NCBI GenBank assembly: GCA_016721925.1
Contig: JADKHE010000013.1
Coordinates: 186,001 to 250,000, forward strand
Direction: 5' to 3'
DNA length: 64,000 nt
Source: Candidatus Skiveiella danica
Lineage (GTDB): Bacteria; Pseudomonadota; Gammaproteobacteria; Burkholderiales; Burkholderiaceae_C
Part shown: positions 50,061 through 58,886 of the stretch, piece by piece
How the letters are laid out: the number at the start of each line of letters is the position of its first letter
How positions within the stretch are numbered: the first letter of the stretch is position 1
The notes under the pieces: model-generated
Told to the model about the DNA's origin: nothing
What the model saw: only the letters and a program-made list of their open reading frames with translations
Databases searched by the model: none
Translations under genes and position numbers: made by a program

Positions 50061-51416
50061 ATGGACATGACCGATGCACAACGCCTGAACACCCCCGCCC
50101 CGCGCACGGACGCCGACTGGCTGGCCGCGCACTGGATGCCCTTCACCGGCAACCGCGACTTCAAGGCGAACCCCCGCCTGATGACCAGCGCCCAGGGCTG
50201 CTACTACCGTGACGCCGACGGGCGCGAGATCTTCGACGGCCTCTCGGGCCTGTGGTGCTGTGGCCTGGGCCACGGCCGCCAGGAGCTGACCGATGCGGTG
50301 AGCCGCCAGATGGCCACGCTGGACTACTCCCCCGCCTTCCAGTTCGGCCACCCCCTGTCGTTCGAGCTGGCCAATCGCATCGTCGGCTTCATGCCGGCCG
50401 GGCTGAACCGCGTGTTCTTCACCGGCTCGGGCTCGGAAGCCGCCGACACTGCGCTGAAGATGGCGCGCGCCTACTGGCGCACCAAGGGACAGGCCAGCAA
50501 GACGCGCCTGATCGGCCGCGAGAAGGGCTACCACGGCGTGAACTTCGGCGGCATCTCCGTCGGTGGCATGGTGGGCAACCGCAAGCATTTCGGCCAGTCG
50601 GTCGAGGCCGACCACCTGCCCCACACGCAGCTCAAGAAGAACGCCTTCTCGCGCGGCATGCCGGCGCAGGGTGCCGAACTGGCCGACGAACTGCTGAACC
50701 TGATCGCGCTGCACGATGCGTCGAACATCGCGGCCGTGATCGTCGAGCCGTTCTCGGGCTCGGCCGGCGTGGTGATTCCGCCGGTCGGCTACCTGCAGCG
50801 CCTGCGCGAGATCTGCACCGCCCACAACATCCTGCTGATATTCGACGAGGTCATTACCGGCTTCGGCCGCGCGGGCGCCTGGACCGGCTCGGAGGCCTTC
50901 GGCGTGACGCCGGACATCCTGAACATCGCCAAGCAGGTGACCAACGGCGTGCAGCCGCTGGGCGCGGTGATCGCCAAACAGGAGATCTACGACACCTTCA
51001 TGGCCGCCGGCGGGCCGGACTACATGCTTGAGTTCCCGCACGGCTACACCTACGGTGCCCACCCGGTGACCTGCGCCGCCGGCCTGGCCACGCTGGACCT
51101 GCTGCAGAAAGAAGACGCTGTGGGCCGCGTCAAGGCCCTGGCGCCACATTTCGAGGCTGCAGTTCACAGCCTGAAAGGTGCGAAGCACGTCACCGACATC
51201 CGCAACTACGGCCTGGCCGCGGGCTTCACCGTCGAGGCCCTGCCCGGCGAGCCGGCCAAGCGCCCCTACCTGATCGCCATGGACATGCTGAAGAAGGGCT
51301 TCTATGTGCGCTACGGCGGCGACACCATCCAGCTCGCGCCGCCCTTCGTCTGCGAGAAGGCCGAGATCGACCGGCTCGTCAACGCGCTGGGCGAGAGCTT
51401 CAACGCCTGCGCGTGA
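50061..51416 (+). CDS. Class III omega-amino acid:pyruvate aminotransferase
   Basis: 451 aa PLP enzyme. N-terminal AHWMPFTGNRDFKANPRLMT is the beta-alanine:pyruvate transaminase signature. GSGSEAADTALKMAR is the phosphate site, YHGVNFGGISVGGM follows, IFDEVITGFGRAG holds the PLP ring-binding Asp, and the Schiff-base Lys is in NIAKQVTNG. The end has YGGDTIQLAPPFV. Transfers the amino group from beta-alanine or another omega-amino acid to pyruvate. Repeat copy B and a terminator follow the stop. Confidence 0.93.
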   Translation: MDMTDAQRLNTPAPRTDADWLAAHWMPFTGNRDFKANPRLMTSAQGCYYRDADGREIFDGLSGLWCCGLGHGRQELTDAVSRQMATLDYSPAFQFGHPLSFELANRIVGFMPAGLNRVFFTGSGSEAADTALKMARAYWRTKGQASKTRLIGREKGYHGVNFGGISVGGMVGNRKHFGQSVEADHLPHTQLKKNAFSRGMPAQGAELADELLNLIALHDASNIAAVIVEPFSGSAGVVIPPVGYLQRLREICTAHNILLIFDEVITGFGRAGAWTGSEAFGVTPDILNIAKQVTNGVQPLGAVIAKQEIYDTFMAAGGPDYMLEFPHGYTYGAHPVTCAAGLATLDLLQKEDAVGRVKALAPHFEAAVHSLKGAKHVTDIRNYGLAAGFTVEALPGEPAKRPYLIAMDMLKKGFYVRYGGDTIQLAPPFVCEKAEIDRLVNALGESFNACA

Positions 51417-51428
51417 GGCGCCACGATC

Positions 51429-51495
51429 GCTCCTGATTGCATAGCTGACGACGACCCGTTGACGCCGGGAAAGGGCCGAATGGCCCTTTCTTTCG
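51429..51495 (+). repeat. Dispersed intergenic repeat, copy B
   Basis: Core 51441-51470: ATAGC, 8 nt, ACCCGTTGACGCCGGGA, with left flank GCTCCTGATTGC. Its right half forms the stem of the terminator after the transaminase gene. Confidence 0.85.
51470..51493 (+). terminator. Intrinsic terminator after the transaminase gene, formed within repeat copy B
   Basis: Stem AAAGGGCC / GGCCCTTT with the tetraloop GAAT, followed by CTTT. The arrangement is also symmetric enough to serve the convergent RNB gene (stop 51514) as a bidirectional terminator. Confidence 0.8.
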
Positions 51496-51513
51496 ATGCA
51501 GCGCGCGAAAGGC

Positions 51514-52986
51514 TCAGTCGAGCCGAACAAAATCGATGAAGCCGTGCTCCACATGGGTGGACACCAGCTTCACCCTCAGCGCATCGCCCACCCGCAGGCC
51601 GCTGTGCCCTCCCACCAGCTTGCCTTCGGCCGGGGGCGTGAGAATGCGCACCCAGGTGCCCTCGGGGCCGGCGCCGGTGACCAGCGCATCGAAGCGCTCG
51701 CCCACGCGCGACTCCAGCAGCAACGCGGCCTCGGACTTGCGCAGCTGGCGCTCCACCTTCTGTGCGGCATCTTCCTGGCGGGTGCAATGCTGGGCCAGCT
51801 CGCCCAGCTCGGCGTTCGAATAGGGCTGCGGCTCATCCGCCAGCGCGGCCTTGAGCAGGCGCAATGTGATCAGGTCCGGGAAACGGCGATTGGGCGCGGT
51901 GGAGTGGGTGTAGTCGCGCACCGCCAGTCCGAAATGGCCGATGGGCGCGCCGCCGGGCACTTCGACCACGTACTCGCCACGGCCCATGAGCTTGACAATG
52001 ACCAGCGACAGGTCGGGAAAACGCAGCGGGTCGAGCCGGTGCTGTCTGGCCAGGAAGGCCTCCAGCGCCTTGCCGTCCGGCTCGTCCGGCAGGACCTCGC
52101 CGTAGTCCTTGGCCACGCCCACGATGCGCAGCCAGCGCTCGGGCGAGCGCACCACCCGCCGCAGCGAGGCGCCGCCCTGTGAGGCCAGGTAGCGCGCGGT
52201 GCAGCCGTTGGTGGCAATCATCACCTCCTCGATCAGCTGGCGCGCGCGGTTCTGCACCTGCTGGCGGATGTCCACGACTTGCTCACCCTTGAACAGCGCC
52301 CGCGGCTGGAAGGTCTCCAGGTCCAGCGAGCCCAGGGCATGGCGGCGTGCGCGCAATTGCTGCGCCAGCGCGTCCTGGGTGCGCAGCTGGGCCTCCATGC
52401 CGGGCACGGCGGCGGCGGCATCGGGCAGGTCAGCCTCGCCGTCGATCCAGGCGCTGACCGCGTCGTAGGCCAGCTTGGCCCGGTTGTGCACCCGTGCGCG
52501 GTACACGGTGGAGCCGGCCAGCGAGGCGTCGGCATTGAACACCATCTCGGTCACCAGGGCCAGCCGGTCCTGGGCGGGGTTCAGCGAGGTCAGGTCGGTG
52601 CACAGCCGATCGGGCAGCATCGGGAAAATGCGCGCCGAGGTGTAGACCGAGGTGGTGTTGAGCAGGGCATGGGCATCGATCGGCGTGTCCTTCTTCACCA
52701 GCGCATCGACATCGGCGATGGCCACCCACAGGCGGATGGCGCCCTGGGGCAGCGGCTCGCTGACCGTCAGCTGGTCCAGGTCCAGCGAGTCGTCGTTGTC
52801 GATGGAGCACCACAGCAGGTGGGTCAGGTCGTGGACGTCGGGCCCGTCGTCGCGGCCGGGCCCGGTGAGGCCGGCCAGTTGCTGCTCGACCCGGCGGGAG
52901 AACTCGGGCTCCAGACCGCGCTCGGCCATGACGTGGGTGGCGATGCGCACGAGATCGGAACGTTGGTGCTGGCGTTGGGAATGCAT
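51514..52986 (-). CDS. RNB-domain ribonuclease (RNase II/R family)
   Basis: 490 aa. The central RNB catalytic signature CSIDNDDSLDLDQLTVSEPL contains the Asp cluster that binds Mg2+, followed by RLWVAIADVDALV and LCTDLTSLNP. The end has the AVRDYTHSTAPNRRFPDLIT arginine segment and an S1-like C-terminal part (GERFDALVTGAGPEGTWVRI). The N-terminal cold-shock domains of full RNase II/R are absent, so this is a shorter RNB protein. A 3'-5' exoribonuclease. Confidence 0.9.
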   Translation of the reverse strand: MHSQRQHQRSDLVRIATHVMAERGLEPEFSRRVEQQLAGLTGPGRDDGPDVHDLTHLLWCSIDNDDSLDLDQLTVSEPLPQGAIRLWVAIADVDALVKKDTPIDAHALLNTTSVYTSARIFPMLPDRLCTDLTSLNPAQDRLALVTEMVFNADASLAGSTVYRARVHNRAKLAYDAVSAWIDGEADLPDAAAAVPGMEAQLRTQDALAQQLRARRHALGSLDLETFQPRALFKGEQVVDIRQQVQNRARQLIEEVMIATNGCTARYLASQGGASLRRVVRSPERWLRIVGVAKDYGEVLPDEPDGKALEAFLARQHRLDPLRFPDLSLVIVKLMGRGEYVVEVPGGAPIGHFGLAVRDYTHSTAPNRRFPDLITLRLLKAALADEPQPYSNAELGELAQHCTRQEDAAQKVERQLRKSEAALLLESRVGERFDALVTGAGPEGTWVRILTPPAEGKLVGGHSGLRVGDALRVKLVSTHVEHGFIDFVRLD

Positions 52987-53112
52987 GCAAGCACTATAGC
53001 GGTGCGAAATGGCCTTGGTCCGGTCTGAACCCGATCAGACCTCTTGATCCAGATCACAACCCGCCGCCACAGCGAGGCGTTCAATGCAGGCATTGACGCG
53101 AAGGAGGTTCCC

Positions 53113-53823
53113 ATGACGACCCGCCGACCGCTCTTTACCGCGCTGATTGGCGCACAAGATTCACCGCCCTTGCGCAGGCGCCGCCTGCTGCAGGCCACCG
53201 CCGCCTGGGCCGCCCTGCCCGCCTGGCTGCCCGCGGGCGCCGCGCCCTACCCGGCCACCATCGCGGCCATGCAGGCCGCACGCGAGACCGAAACCAGCGT
53301 CTATCTGCACTACAACGCCTTCAGCCAGCGCGCCGCGCAGGAAGGCTACAAGGGCATTGCCTACCTGTTCACCGCGTTTTCGGCATCCGAGCAGGTCCAT
53401 GCGGCCAACTTCGGCAAGATCCTCACGCAGCTGAAAGTCGAGCTGGCACCCTTGCCCAAACCCACGATTCGGGCCGGCAGCACGCGCGACAACCTGTTGC
53501 GTGCGGCCGAGGGCGAGATGCACTCGATCGACTCGTTCTACCCGAAGCTGCTGGAGCAGCTCAAGCCCGAGGGCCATGACGATGCAATGAACGCCGTGAA
53601 GTACGCCTGGTCATCGGAGCAGCAGCACCGGGACAAGATCAAGCAGATCCTGCGCTGGGCGCCCACGTTTTTCGAGAAGGTGGCTCGCACCATCGACGAG
53701 AAGACCGGGCGCTACTTCATCTGCCAGATCTGCGGCTCCACCGTGAATGTCATCCCCGCCGGCACCTGCCCGATCTGCAAGTTCCCGTCCGCGCAGTACC
53801 GCGGCATCGAGCCACCGGCGTAA
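53113..53823 (+). CDS. Exported rubrerythrin-like diiron protein with C-terminal rubredoxin-type domain
   Basis: 236 aa. The leader has a run of arginines then a hydrophobic stretch (RRRRLLQATAAWAALPAWLP), resembling a Tat or Sec signal, ending near GAA. The ferritin-like domain (~50-190) has Glu ligand helices in ETETSVYLHYNAF, FSASEQVHAANF, EGEMHSIDSF and SSEQQHRDKI. The C-terminal rubredoxin-like knuckle has ICQICG and CPICKFP. Reduces peroxide with a diiron site. AAGGAGG precedes ATG 53113. Rubrerythrins are normally cytosolic, so an export leader is unusual. Confidence 0.85.
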   Translation: MTTRRPLFTALIGAQDSPPLRRRRLLQATAAWAALPAWLPAGAAPYPATIAAMQAARETETSVYLHYNAFSQRAAQEGYKGIAYLFTAFSASEQVHAANFGKILTQLKVELAPLPKPTIRAGSTRDNLLRAAEGEMHSIDSFYPKLLEQLKPEGHDDAMNAVKYAWSSEQQHRDKIKQILRWAPTFFEKVARTIDEKTGRYFICQICGSTVNVIPAGTCPICKFPSAQYRGIEPPA

Positions 53824-53833
53824 CGTTCGGAAT

Positions 53834-53900
53834 ATTCCTGATTCGATAGCAGGAAGTGACCATCCGGCGCTGGGAAGAAGCAATAAAAGCTTGAAATTTG
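53834..53900 (+). repeat. Dispersed intergenic repeat, copy C
   Basis: Core 53846-53875: ATAGC, 8 nt, ACCATCCGGCGCTGGGA, left flank ATTCCTGATTCG. Fills the space between the rubrerythrin stop and the convergent histidine phosphatase stop. Confidence 0.85.
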
Positions 53901-53902
53901 GC

Positions 53903-54475
53903 CTAGATCGGCACCGCCAGCCGCTCCAGCACGCGCGGCGCGCCGCTGGCATCGGCCTGCAGGATCAGGCCCTCGCCCGAGGCCGTGTTGACGCCGACCA
54001 GGTCGTTCAGCACGAACATGTGCGTGACCCAGACCTCGAACACGCCGCGTCGCGCTGAGGCCTCGGCCAGTGCCTGGCGCAAGGTTTTCAGGTTCGCGGC
54101 GCCTGTGGTCTCCGAGACGCCGCGCGGCGATGCCAGCGCGTCCCACGCCTGCGCCCGCCCGAAGGCCAGAGTGGCGGTCTCCATGCATCGGCACCACGGA
54201 CTCGAGCGCACCCGCGACGGTTGCAGCGCGCGGGATGCAAACCATTCGCCCATCCGCCGCGCCTGGCCGCGTCCCTCGTCATTGAGGTTGCGCTGGGTGC
54301 CGCAGTCGCTCAGCCTGAACCCGGGCGGATCGAAGGTGCCCGGCGCCAGCGCGTGCCGGAATGCCGCCACCACCCCGCCCGTGCGCAAGACGGCTTCGGC
54401 CTGCGGCGTCGCGGCCCATGCCTGCAGTGCCGGCCAGGCCAAGGGGGCTGTGATCAGAGTGCGTCGTGTCAGCAT
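53903..54475 (-). CDS. Exported histidine phosphatase superfamily protein
   Basis: 190 aa from ATG 54475. Leader MLTRRTLITAPLAWPALQAW contains a Tat-like TRRTLI motif. Catalytic residues: RH in AFRHALAPG, Arg in VRSSPWCRCMETA with its Glu, and C-terminal His in WVTHMFVLNDL. Shorter than cytosolic phosphoglycerate mutases. Phosphatase substrate unknown. Convergent with the rubrerythrin gene across repeat C. Confidence 0.82.
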   Translation of the reverse strand: MLTRRTLITAPLAWPALQAWAATPQAEAVLRTGGVVAAFRHALAPGTFDPPGFRLSDCGTQRNLNDEGRGQARRMGEWFASRALQPSRVRSSPWCRCMETATLAFGRAQAWDALASPRGVSETTGAANLKTLRQALAEASARRGVFEVWVTHMFVLNDLVGVNTASGEGLILQADASGAPRVLERLAVPI

Positions 54476-54649
54476 GGCAAAGCTCTTGCGGGTAGCCGAA
54501 AGGAGTCGCCATGGTGCCGGGCACGGTGAAGCCCTGCCAGCGCAGCGGACATGGCCCGACGGGATGCGGGGGCATCGCGGCAGTACGCGTCGACCTGACC
54601 GCGGCAATCAGGCCGGCGCCGCACCGCGGCATCGAGCCGCCGGCACGGT

Positions 54650-56191
54650 TCAGGCCGTCTTGGGCTTGGCCGGCGCGGCCTTCGCCTTGCGCGGGGCTGG
54701 GGTCTTGCCGGAGGCTTTTCCGGAGGTCGTGCTGGTGCCCTGGCTCGCACGCTTGCGCGTTGCCGGCGCCGCGATGCGCTTGGGTGCGGGCAGGAAGGCG
54801 GCTTCCAGTTCCGCCAGGGCATCCGCCGTGTACACCGCCAGGCGTTGCAGGCGGGGCACGGAGGTGTGGCAGCCGGTGTAGCCGAAATTCATCATGCCGG
54901 CGTAGCTCTGGCAGGTGATGTTCACCGCCTGGCCGTGGGTGACGATGGAGGCCGGGTAGGTGGCCAGCAGTTCGGCGCCGCGGAAATACAGCGGCTTCTC
55001 CGGGCCGGGCACGTTTGAGATCGTGATGTTGAACATCGGCCGCGTGCGACCGCCTACGCCGGTCAGCAGCGTGATCAGGGTCGGCGCCATCAGCAGCATG
55101 GTGTACTGCTCCATCGCCTGGCGGGGCAGGCTCTGCACATGCTCCTTGGCATGGCGCACCGAACGCCGGATGGCCTGGAAACGCTCGGCCGGGTCGGCGA
55201 TATCGGTGCCCAGCGTGGCGATGATGAAGGTGATGGCGTTGCCCGTGCCCTCGTCGTCGGCGGGTCGCACCGACACCGGGATGCCCGCCGTCAGCGACGC
55301 CTCGGGCAAGGTGTCGCGCTCGGCCAGGAAGCGGCGCAGCGCGCCGCCGCAGATCGCCAGCACCACGTCGTTGAGCGTGCCCCCGGCGGCGGCGGCCAGC
55401 GTGCGCAGGCGCTCCATGGTGAAGTGCTGGGTGGCGAAGCGCCGCTTCTCGCGCACCCGCCCGTTGAGCACCGACAACGGCGAATCCACGAAAGGCAGCA
55501 CCATGCCGTCGCCATGGTCGCCCACGCGCTTGAGCATCTTGCCAAAGGCGGCGGCCAGTTGCGGCAGCGAGCGCGCCTGTCCGCTGAGCGCCGCCACCGC
55601 CGCCTCGGCCGCGTTGGCCATGGTCGGCGCGGGGGCCGGCTCCTTGCCGGCTCGCGAAGCCGGCGCAGTGCCACTGGCCCAGAACGGCGGCAAGTCCAGA
55701 CTGCGCTTGCGGTCGGTCGACATGGCGCGCTGCAGCAGCTTCATGCCGCTGATGCCGTCGATCAGGCTGTGGTGCATCTTGATGAACATCGCAAAGCGGT
55801 GCCCCTCCAGCCCCTCGATCAGGGTGCATTCCCAGGGCGGGCGCATCAGGTCCAGCGGGGTGCTTTGCAGGCGCCCGACCAGTTCGCCCAGCTCGCGCTC
55901 GCCGCCCGGCCAGGGCAGCGCGGCGTGGCGCACGTGGTATTCGAGGTCGATGTCGTCGTCCTCGATCCAGACCGGCGCCGGGTTCTTGTTGAAGGCGTAC
56001 TTCAGCCGCCGGTTCCAGGGAGGCGTGAACGTGCGGTGGTTGCGGAACTCCGCCATCATCTGGCGCATGAAGTCCTTCGGCGCGTCCGCAGGCAGCCGGA
56101 ATTGCAGCAGGCCGCCCACATGGTTGGGCGTGGCGCGCGTCTCGGTAAAGATCCACGCGGTGTCGAGGGGGTTCAGTCGGATGGTGTTCAT
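54650..56191 (-). CDS. Wax ester synthase/diacylglycerol acyltransferase (WS/DGAT) with Ala/Lys-rich tail
   Basis: 513 aa. Bifunctional acyl-CoA acyltransferase making wax esters or triacylglycerol. The catalytic HHxxxDG motif is MHHSLIDGISGMKLLQ (~residues 137-152). Other family blocks: N-terminal LDTAWIFTETRATPNHVGGL, VSVRPADDEGTGNAITFIIA, TISNVPGPEKPLYFRG and GMMNFGYTGCHTSVP. Residues ~470-513 form a basic, Ala/Lys/Pro-rich tail (RKAKAAPAKPKTA) absent from the core family. The GMC oxidoreductase gene lies 34 nt upstream on the same strand. Indicates neutral-lipid storage. Confidence 0.93.
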   Translation of the reverse strand: MNTIRLNPLDTAWIFTETRATPNHVGGLLQFRLPADAPKDFMRQMMAEFRNHRTFTPPWNRRLKYAFNKNPAPVWIEDDDIDLEYHVRHAALPWPGGERELGELVGRLQSTPLDLMRPPWECTLIEGLEGHRFAMFIKMHHSLIDGISGMKLLQRAMSTDRKRSLDLPPFWASGTAPASRAGKEPAPAPTMANAAEAAVAALSGQARSLPQLAAAFGKMLKRVGDHGDGMVLPFVDSPLSVLNGRVREKRRFATQHFTMERLRTLAAAAGGTLNDVVLAICGGALRRFLAERDTLPEASLTAGIPVSVRPADDEGTGNAITFIIATLGTDIADPAERFQAIRRSVRHAKEHVQSLPRQAMEQYTMLLMAPTLITLLTGVGGRTRPMFNITISNVPGPEKPLYFRGAELLATYPASIVTHGQAVNITCQSYAGMMNFGYTGCHTSVPRLQRLAVYTADALAELEAAFLPAPKRIAAPATRKRASQGTSTTSGKASGKTPAPRKAKAAPAKPKTA

Positions 56192-56225
56192 GGTGCAAGC
56201 CTACACGGTTCGGTGCGCCCCGCCT

Positions 56226-57836
56226 TCAGGCGCCGGCGCGGATCAGGTCAGCGGCTTTTTCGCCGATCACCATGCTCGGCGCGTTGGTGTTGCCAGTGGT
56301 CAGCGCCGGCATGATGGAGGCATCGACCACGCGCAGGGCCTGAACGCCCCTGACGCGCAGCTGCGCATCGACCACCGCCATGGGGTCGGTGTCGGACCCC
56401 ATCTTGCAGGTGCCCACCGGGTGGTACTCGGTGTCGCAGGTGGCGCGCAAAAAGGCCTCCATGGCCTTGTCGTCGTTCACATCAAAAGGGTGCAGGCGCT
56501 TGCCGCGATAGGGCGCCATGGCCTTGGCTTCGAGGATCTCGAATCCCATGCGCGCCCCCTTGATGGCGACGGCCATGTCGTCCGGATGGGTGAAAAAGCC
56601 GGGGTCGATGGCGGGTGCCTGGTAGGGGTCGGCGCTTTGCAGCGTGACGCTGCCGCGGCTCTTGGGCCGCATGAGCGTGGTGTGCAGCGTGTAGCCATGG
56701 CCCAGGTGCGTCTTGCGGGTATGGTCATCGACGATGCTAGGCAGGAACGCCAGCTGGATGTCGGGATGGTCGGGGTTGCCGCAGGTCGATATGAAGCCGT
56801 TGGATTCGGACACGCAGGTGGTGATCCAGCCCTTGCGTTCCTTGCGCCATTGAAAGATCGCCTTGATGATTTCCCAGGCGCCGCGCACGGAAATGCCCAC
56901 CGTGTCTTTCCAGCGTGGGGTGCGGTAGATCAGGTTGGAGGTGACGTGGTCCTGCAGGTTCTGGCCCACGCCGGGCAGGTCGTGCAGCACGGCGATGCCA
57001 TGTTGTTGCAGGTGCGCCGCGGGGCCGATGCCCGAGAGCATGAGCAACTGGGGCGAGCCGAAGGCACCCGCGCTCAGGATCACCTCCTTGCGGGCACGGA
57101 TCTGCTGCACCTGGCCGTCGCGGCGCACCTCCACGCCGGTGGCGGTCTTGCCTTCGAAGACGACCTTGCGCGCGTGGCAGCCGGTCAGGACCGTGAGGTT
57201 CTTGCGGTCGGCGTTGGCGTGCAGGTAGGCCCGCGCGGCGTTCCAGCGCTCGCCGTTGTATTGCGTGGCCTGGGTGGGCGAAATGCCGAACTGGCTGGCG
57301 CCGTTGTAGTCGGGGTTGAGCGGAATGCCCTTCTCGACGCAGGCGGCACGGAAGGCCTCGTTGGCCGGCGAGGGGCTGCGCAGGTAGCTCACATGCAGCG
57401 GGCCGTTGTTGCCGTGGTACTCGTTGTCGGTGAAGCAGTGGCTGTTTTCCGCGCGCTTGAACAGCGGCAGCAGGTCGGCGTAACTCCAGCCGGGGTTGCC
57501 CGCCGCCGCCCACCCGTCGTAATCGTTGCGGTTGCAACGGGTGTACACCATGGCGTTGATGGAACTGGAGCCCCCCAGCACCTTGCCGCGCGGCTGAAAG
57601 CCTTTGCGCCCAGCAAACCCCTTCTGCGGCGTGGTGAAGTAATGCCAGCTGTTCATCAGGCCCCAGGGCACCATGACGATGATGCCCAGCGGTGCGCGCA
57701 CGAACACCGAACTGTCGGCGCCACCGGCCTCCAGCACGCACACAGTGGTGCCGGGGTCTTCGCTCAGGCGCCCCGCCAAGGCACACCCGGCGGAGCCGCC
57801 GCCAACGATCACGTAGTCAAATTCCTGAGCTGCCAT
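56226..57836 (-). CDS. GMC-family FAD-dependent alcohol dehydrogenase/oxidase
   Basis: 536 aa. FAD Rossmann motif DYVIVGGGSAGCALAGRL (~6-23), GMC signature 1 RGKVLGGSSSINAMVYTR (~83-100), signature 2 AGAFGSPQLLMLSGIGP (~257-273), and active-site HPVGTCKMG with DASIMPALTTGNTN at the C-terminus. Related to choline dehydrogenase and the membrane alcohol dehydrogenase AlkJ; here without signal. Just upstream of WS/DGAT on the same strand, so fatty alcohol oxidation is a plausible role, but inferred. Confidence 0.92.
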   Translation of the reverse strand: MAAQEFDYVIVGGGSAGCALAGRLSEDPGTTVCVLEAGGADSSVFVRAPLGIIVMVPWGLMNSWHYFTTPQKGFAGRKGFQPRGKVLGGSSSINAMVYTRCNRNDYDGWAAAGNPGWSYADLLPLFKRAENSHCFTDNEYHGNNGPLHVSYLRSPSPANEAFRAACVEKGIPLNPDYNGASQFGISPTQATQYNGERWNAARAYLHANADRKNLTVLTGCHARKVVFEGKTATGVEVRRDGQVQQIRARKEVILSAGAFGSPQLLMLSGIGPAAHLQQHGIAVLHDLPGVGQNLQDHVTSNLIYRTPRWKDTVGISVRGAWEIIKAIFQWRKERKGWITTCVSESNGFISTCGNPDHPDIQLAFLPSIVDDHTRKTHLGHGYTLHTTLMRPKSRGSVTLQSADPYQAPAIDPGFFTHPDDMAVAIKGARMGFEILEAKAMAPYRGKRLHPFDVNDDKAMEAFLRATCDTEYHPVGTCKMGSDTDPMAVVDAQLRVRGVQALRVVDASIMPALTTGNTNAPSMVIGEKAADLIRAGA

Positions 57837-58013
57837 GGAAATCCTTCATCTCGGTTCAGTTCGGCACAGCGGGCCGGGCGCGAAAAAGTATGGCACGCAA
57901 GGCCCTCTACGGCACATAGGCCAAACCCGCGTTCGCCGCGGCGCAACCTTGCTGGCCTCCCGCAATCCGCTCTGCCCACCTGGGTGCAGCCTCTTCGCCG
58001 CCTTGCCCCGGCC

Positions 58014-58691
58014 TCAGGCGATGGTCCGCGCGGCGCGGCGCAAGCGCGGCAAGGGGCGGCCAAGGACTTCGTCGGCACTGCGCGCATCCAGGCCCAGGCC
58101 GATCAGGATGAGCCGAGTGATGTCTCGCGGGTAGGTGGCGGATACCCGCCCCTCCGTCATGCGGAACATGGCTTCGCGCAAGGCACCCACCACCAGGTCG
58201 CGAGCGGCATCGGCACCGGTGAAGGTCAACACACCCGCCTCTCGCCCCGCCTTCAGGGCGGCGCCAAGCTGCTGTTCGACCAGGCCTCCATGGCGGCGCA
58301 CCCGCACGCTGAATGCGCACCATGCGGCGTCGGTGCGTGCCTTGCGCAGCCACAACTGGATGCCCGAACTCAGGCGCTCGACCGGATCGTCAAGGCTGCC
58401 GATTTCCGCCTCGATGGAGACGATAAGGTCGTCCTGCAGCCACTTGGCCGTCGCCTCCAGCAATTCCTCCGTGCTCTGGTAGTAGTTGTAGAAGGTGCCG
58501 CGCGCCACCCCGGCTGCCTTGATGAAGTCGTCAATGATCGGCGCATCCGGCCCCTTTTCGGCGAAGACCCTCAGCGCCGCCTCGATGATGCGGGCCTGTG
58601 TGCGTTCACGACGCTCACGCCCGACACGGGTGCGGTGATCGGTGTCCTCTTCTGTGCGGGTTGCTGCTTGGCTGGCCAGGGTCGGCTTCAT
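58014..58691 (-). CDS. TetR-family transcriptional regulator
   Basis: 225 aa from ATG 58691 (alternative ATG 58724). HTH at ~25-75: RRERTQARIIEAALRVFAEK, IDDFIKAAGVARGTFYNYYQ and STEELLEATAKW. The C-terminal domain (~85-225) has EIGSLDDPVERLSSGIQLWL and DAARDLVVGALREAMFRMTE. Upstream of the GMC gene on the same strand (177 nt) and divergent from the sulfatase gene. A pair of inverted operator-like copies in the shared promoter supports control of the sulfatase and itself. Confidence 0.9.
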   Translation of the reverse strand: MKPTLASQAATRTEEDTDHRTRVGRERRERTQARIIEAALRVFAEKGPDAPIIDDFIKAAGVARGTFYNYYQSTEELLEATAKWLQDDLIVSIEAEIGSLDDPVERLSSGIQLWLRKARTDAAWCAFSVRVRRHGGLVEQQLGAALKAGREAGVLTFTGADAARDLVVGALREAMFRMTEGRVSATYPRDITRLILIGLGLDARSADEVLGRPLPRLRRAARTIA

Positions 58692-58745
58692 CGCGATGTC
58701 CGGTGGTGATGATGCGCGGTCCATTTTATGGATTGAACATCTGTC

Positions 58746-58873
58746 CAAGTTGACAAATGTCCAGGTTTCAACAGTTGCATCGATGCGGCTGTCCAGCCGG
58801 TGCGTGACCATCCTGGCACTGGGGTTTTCGCCGGCCTTGGCTCACCCCATAAAATGACGACTTTGTCAACTTG
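58746..58873. promoter_or_regulatory. Two exact inverted copies of a 12-nt motif in the TetR-sulfatase promoter
   Basis: CAAGTTGACAAA at 58746-58757 and its exact reverse complement at 58862-58873, 104 nt apart. The first sits beside the TetR-family start, the second 14 nt before the sulfatase start. Each contains TTGACA followed by a near-mirrored TGTC (TTGACAAATGTCCA at 58750-58763), fitting a TetR-type operator at each promoter. CATTTTATGG also occurs once in each orientation here (58722 region and 58850 region). Confidence 0.6.
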
Positions 58874-58886
58874 AACCGATCATCCC

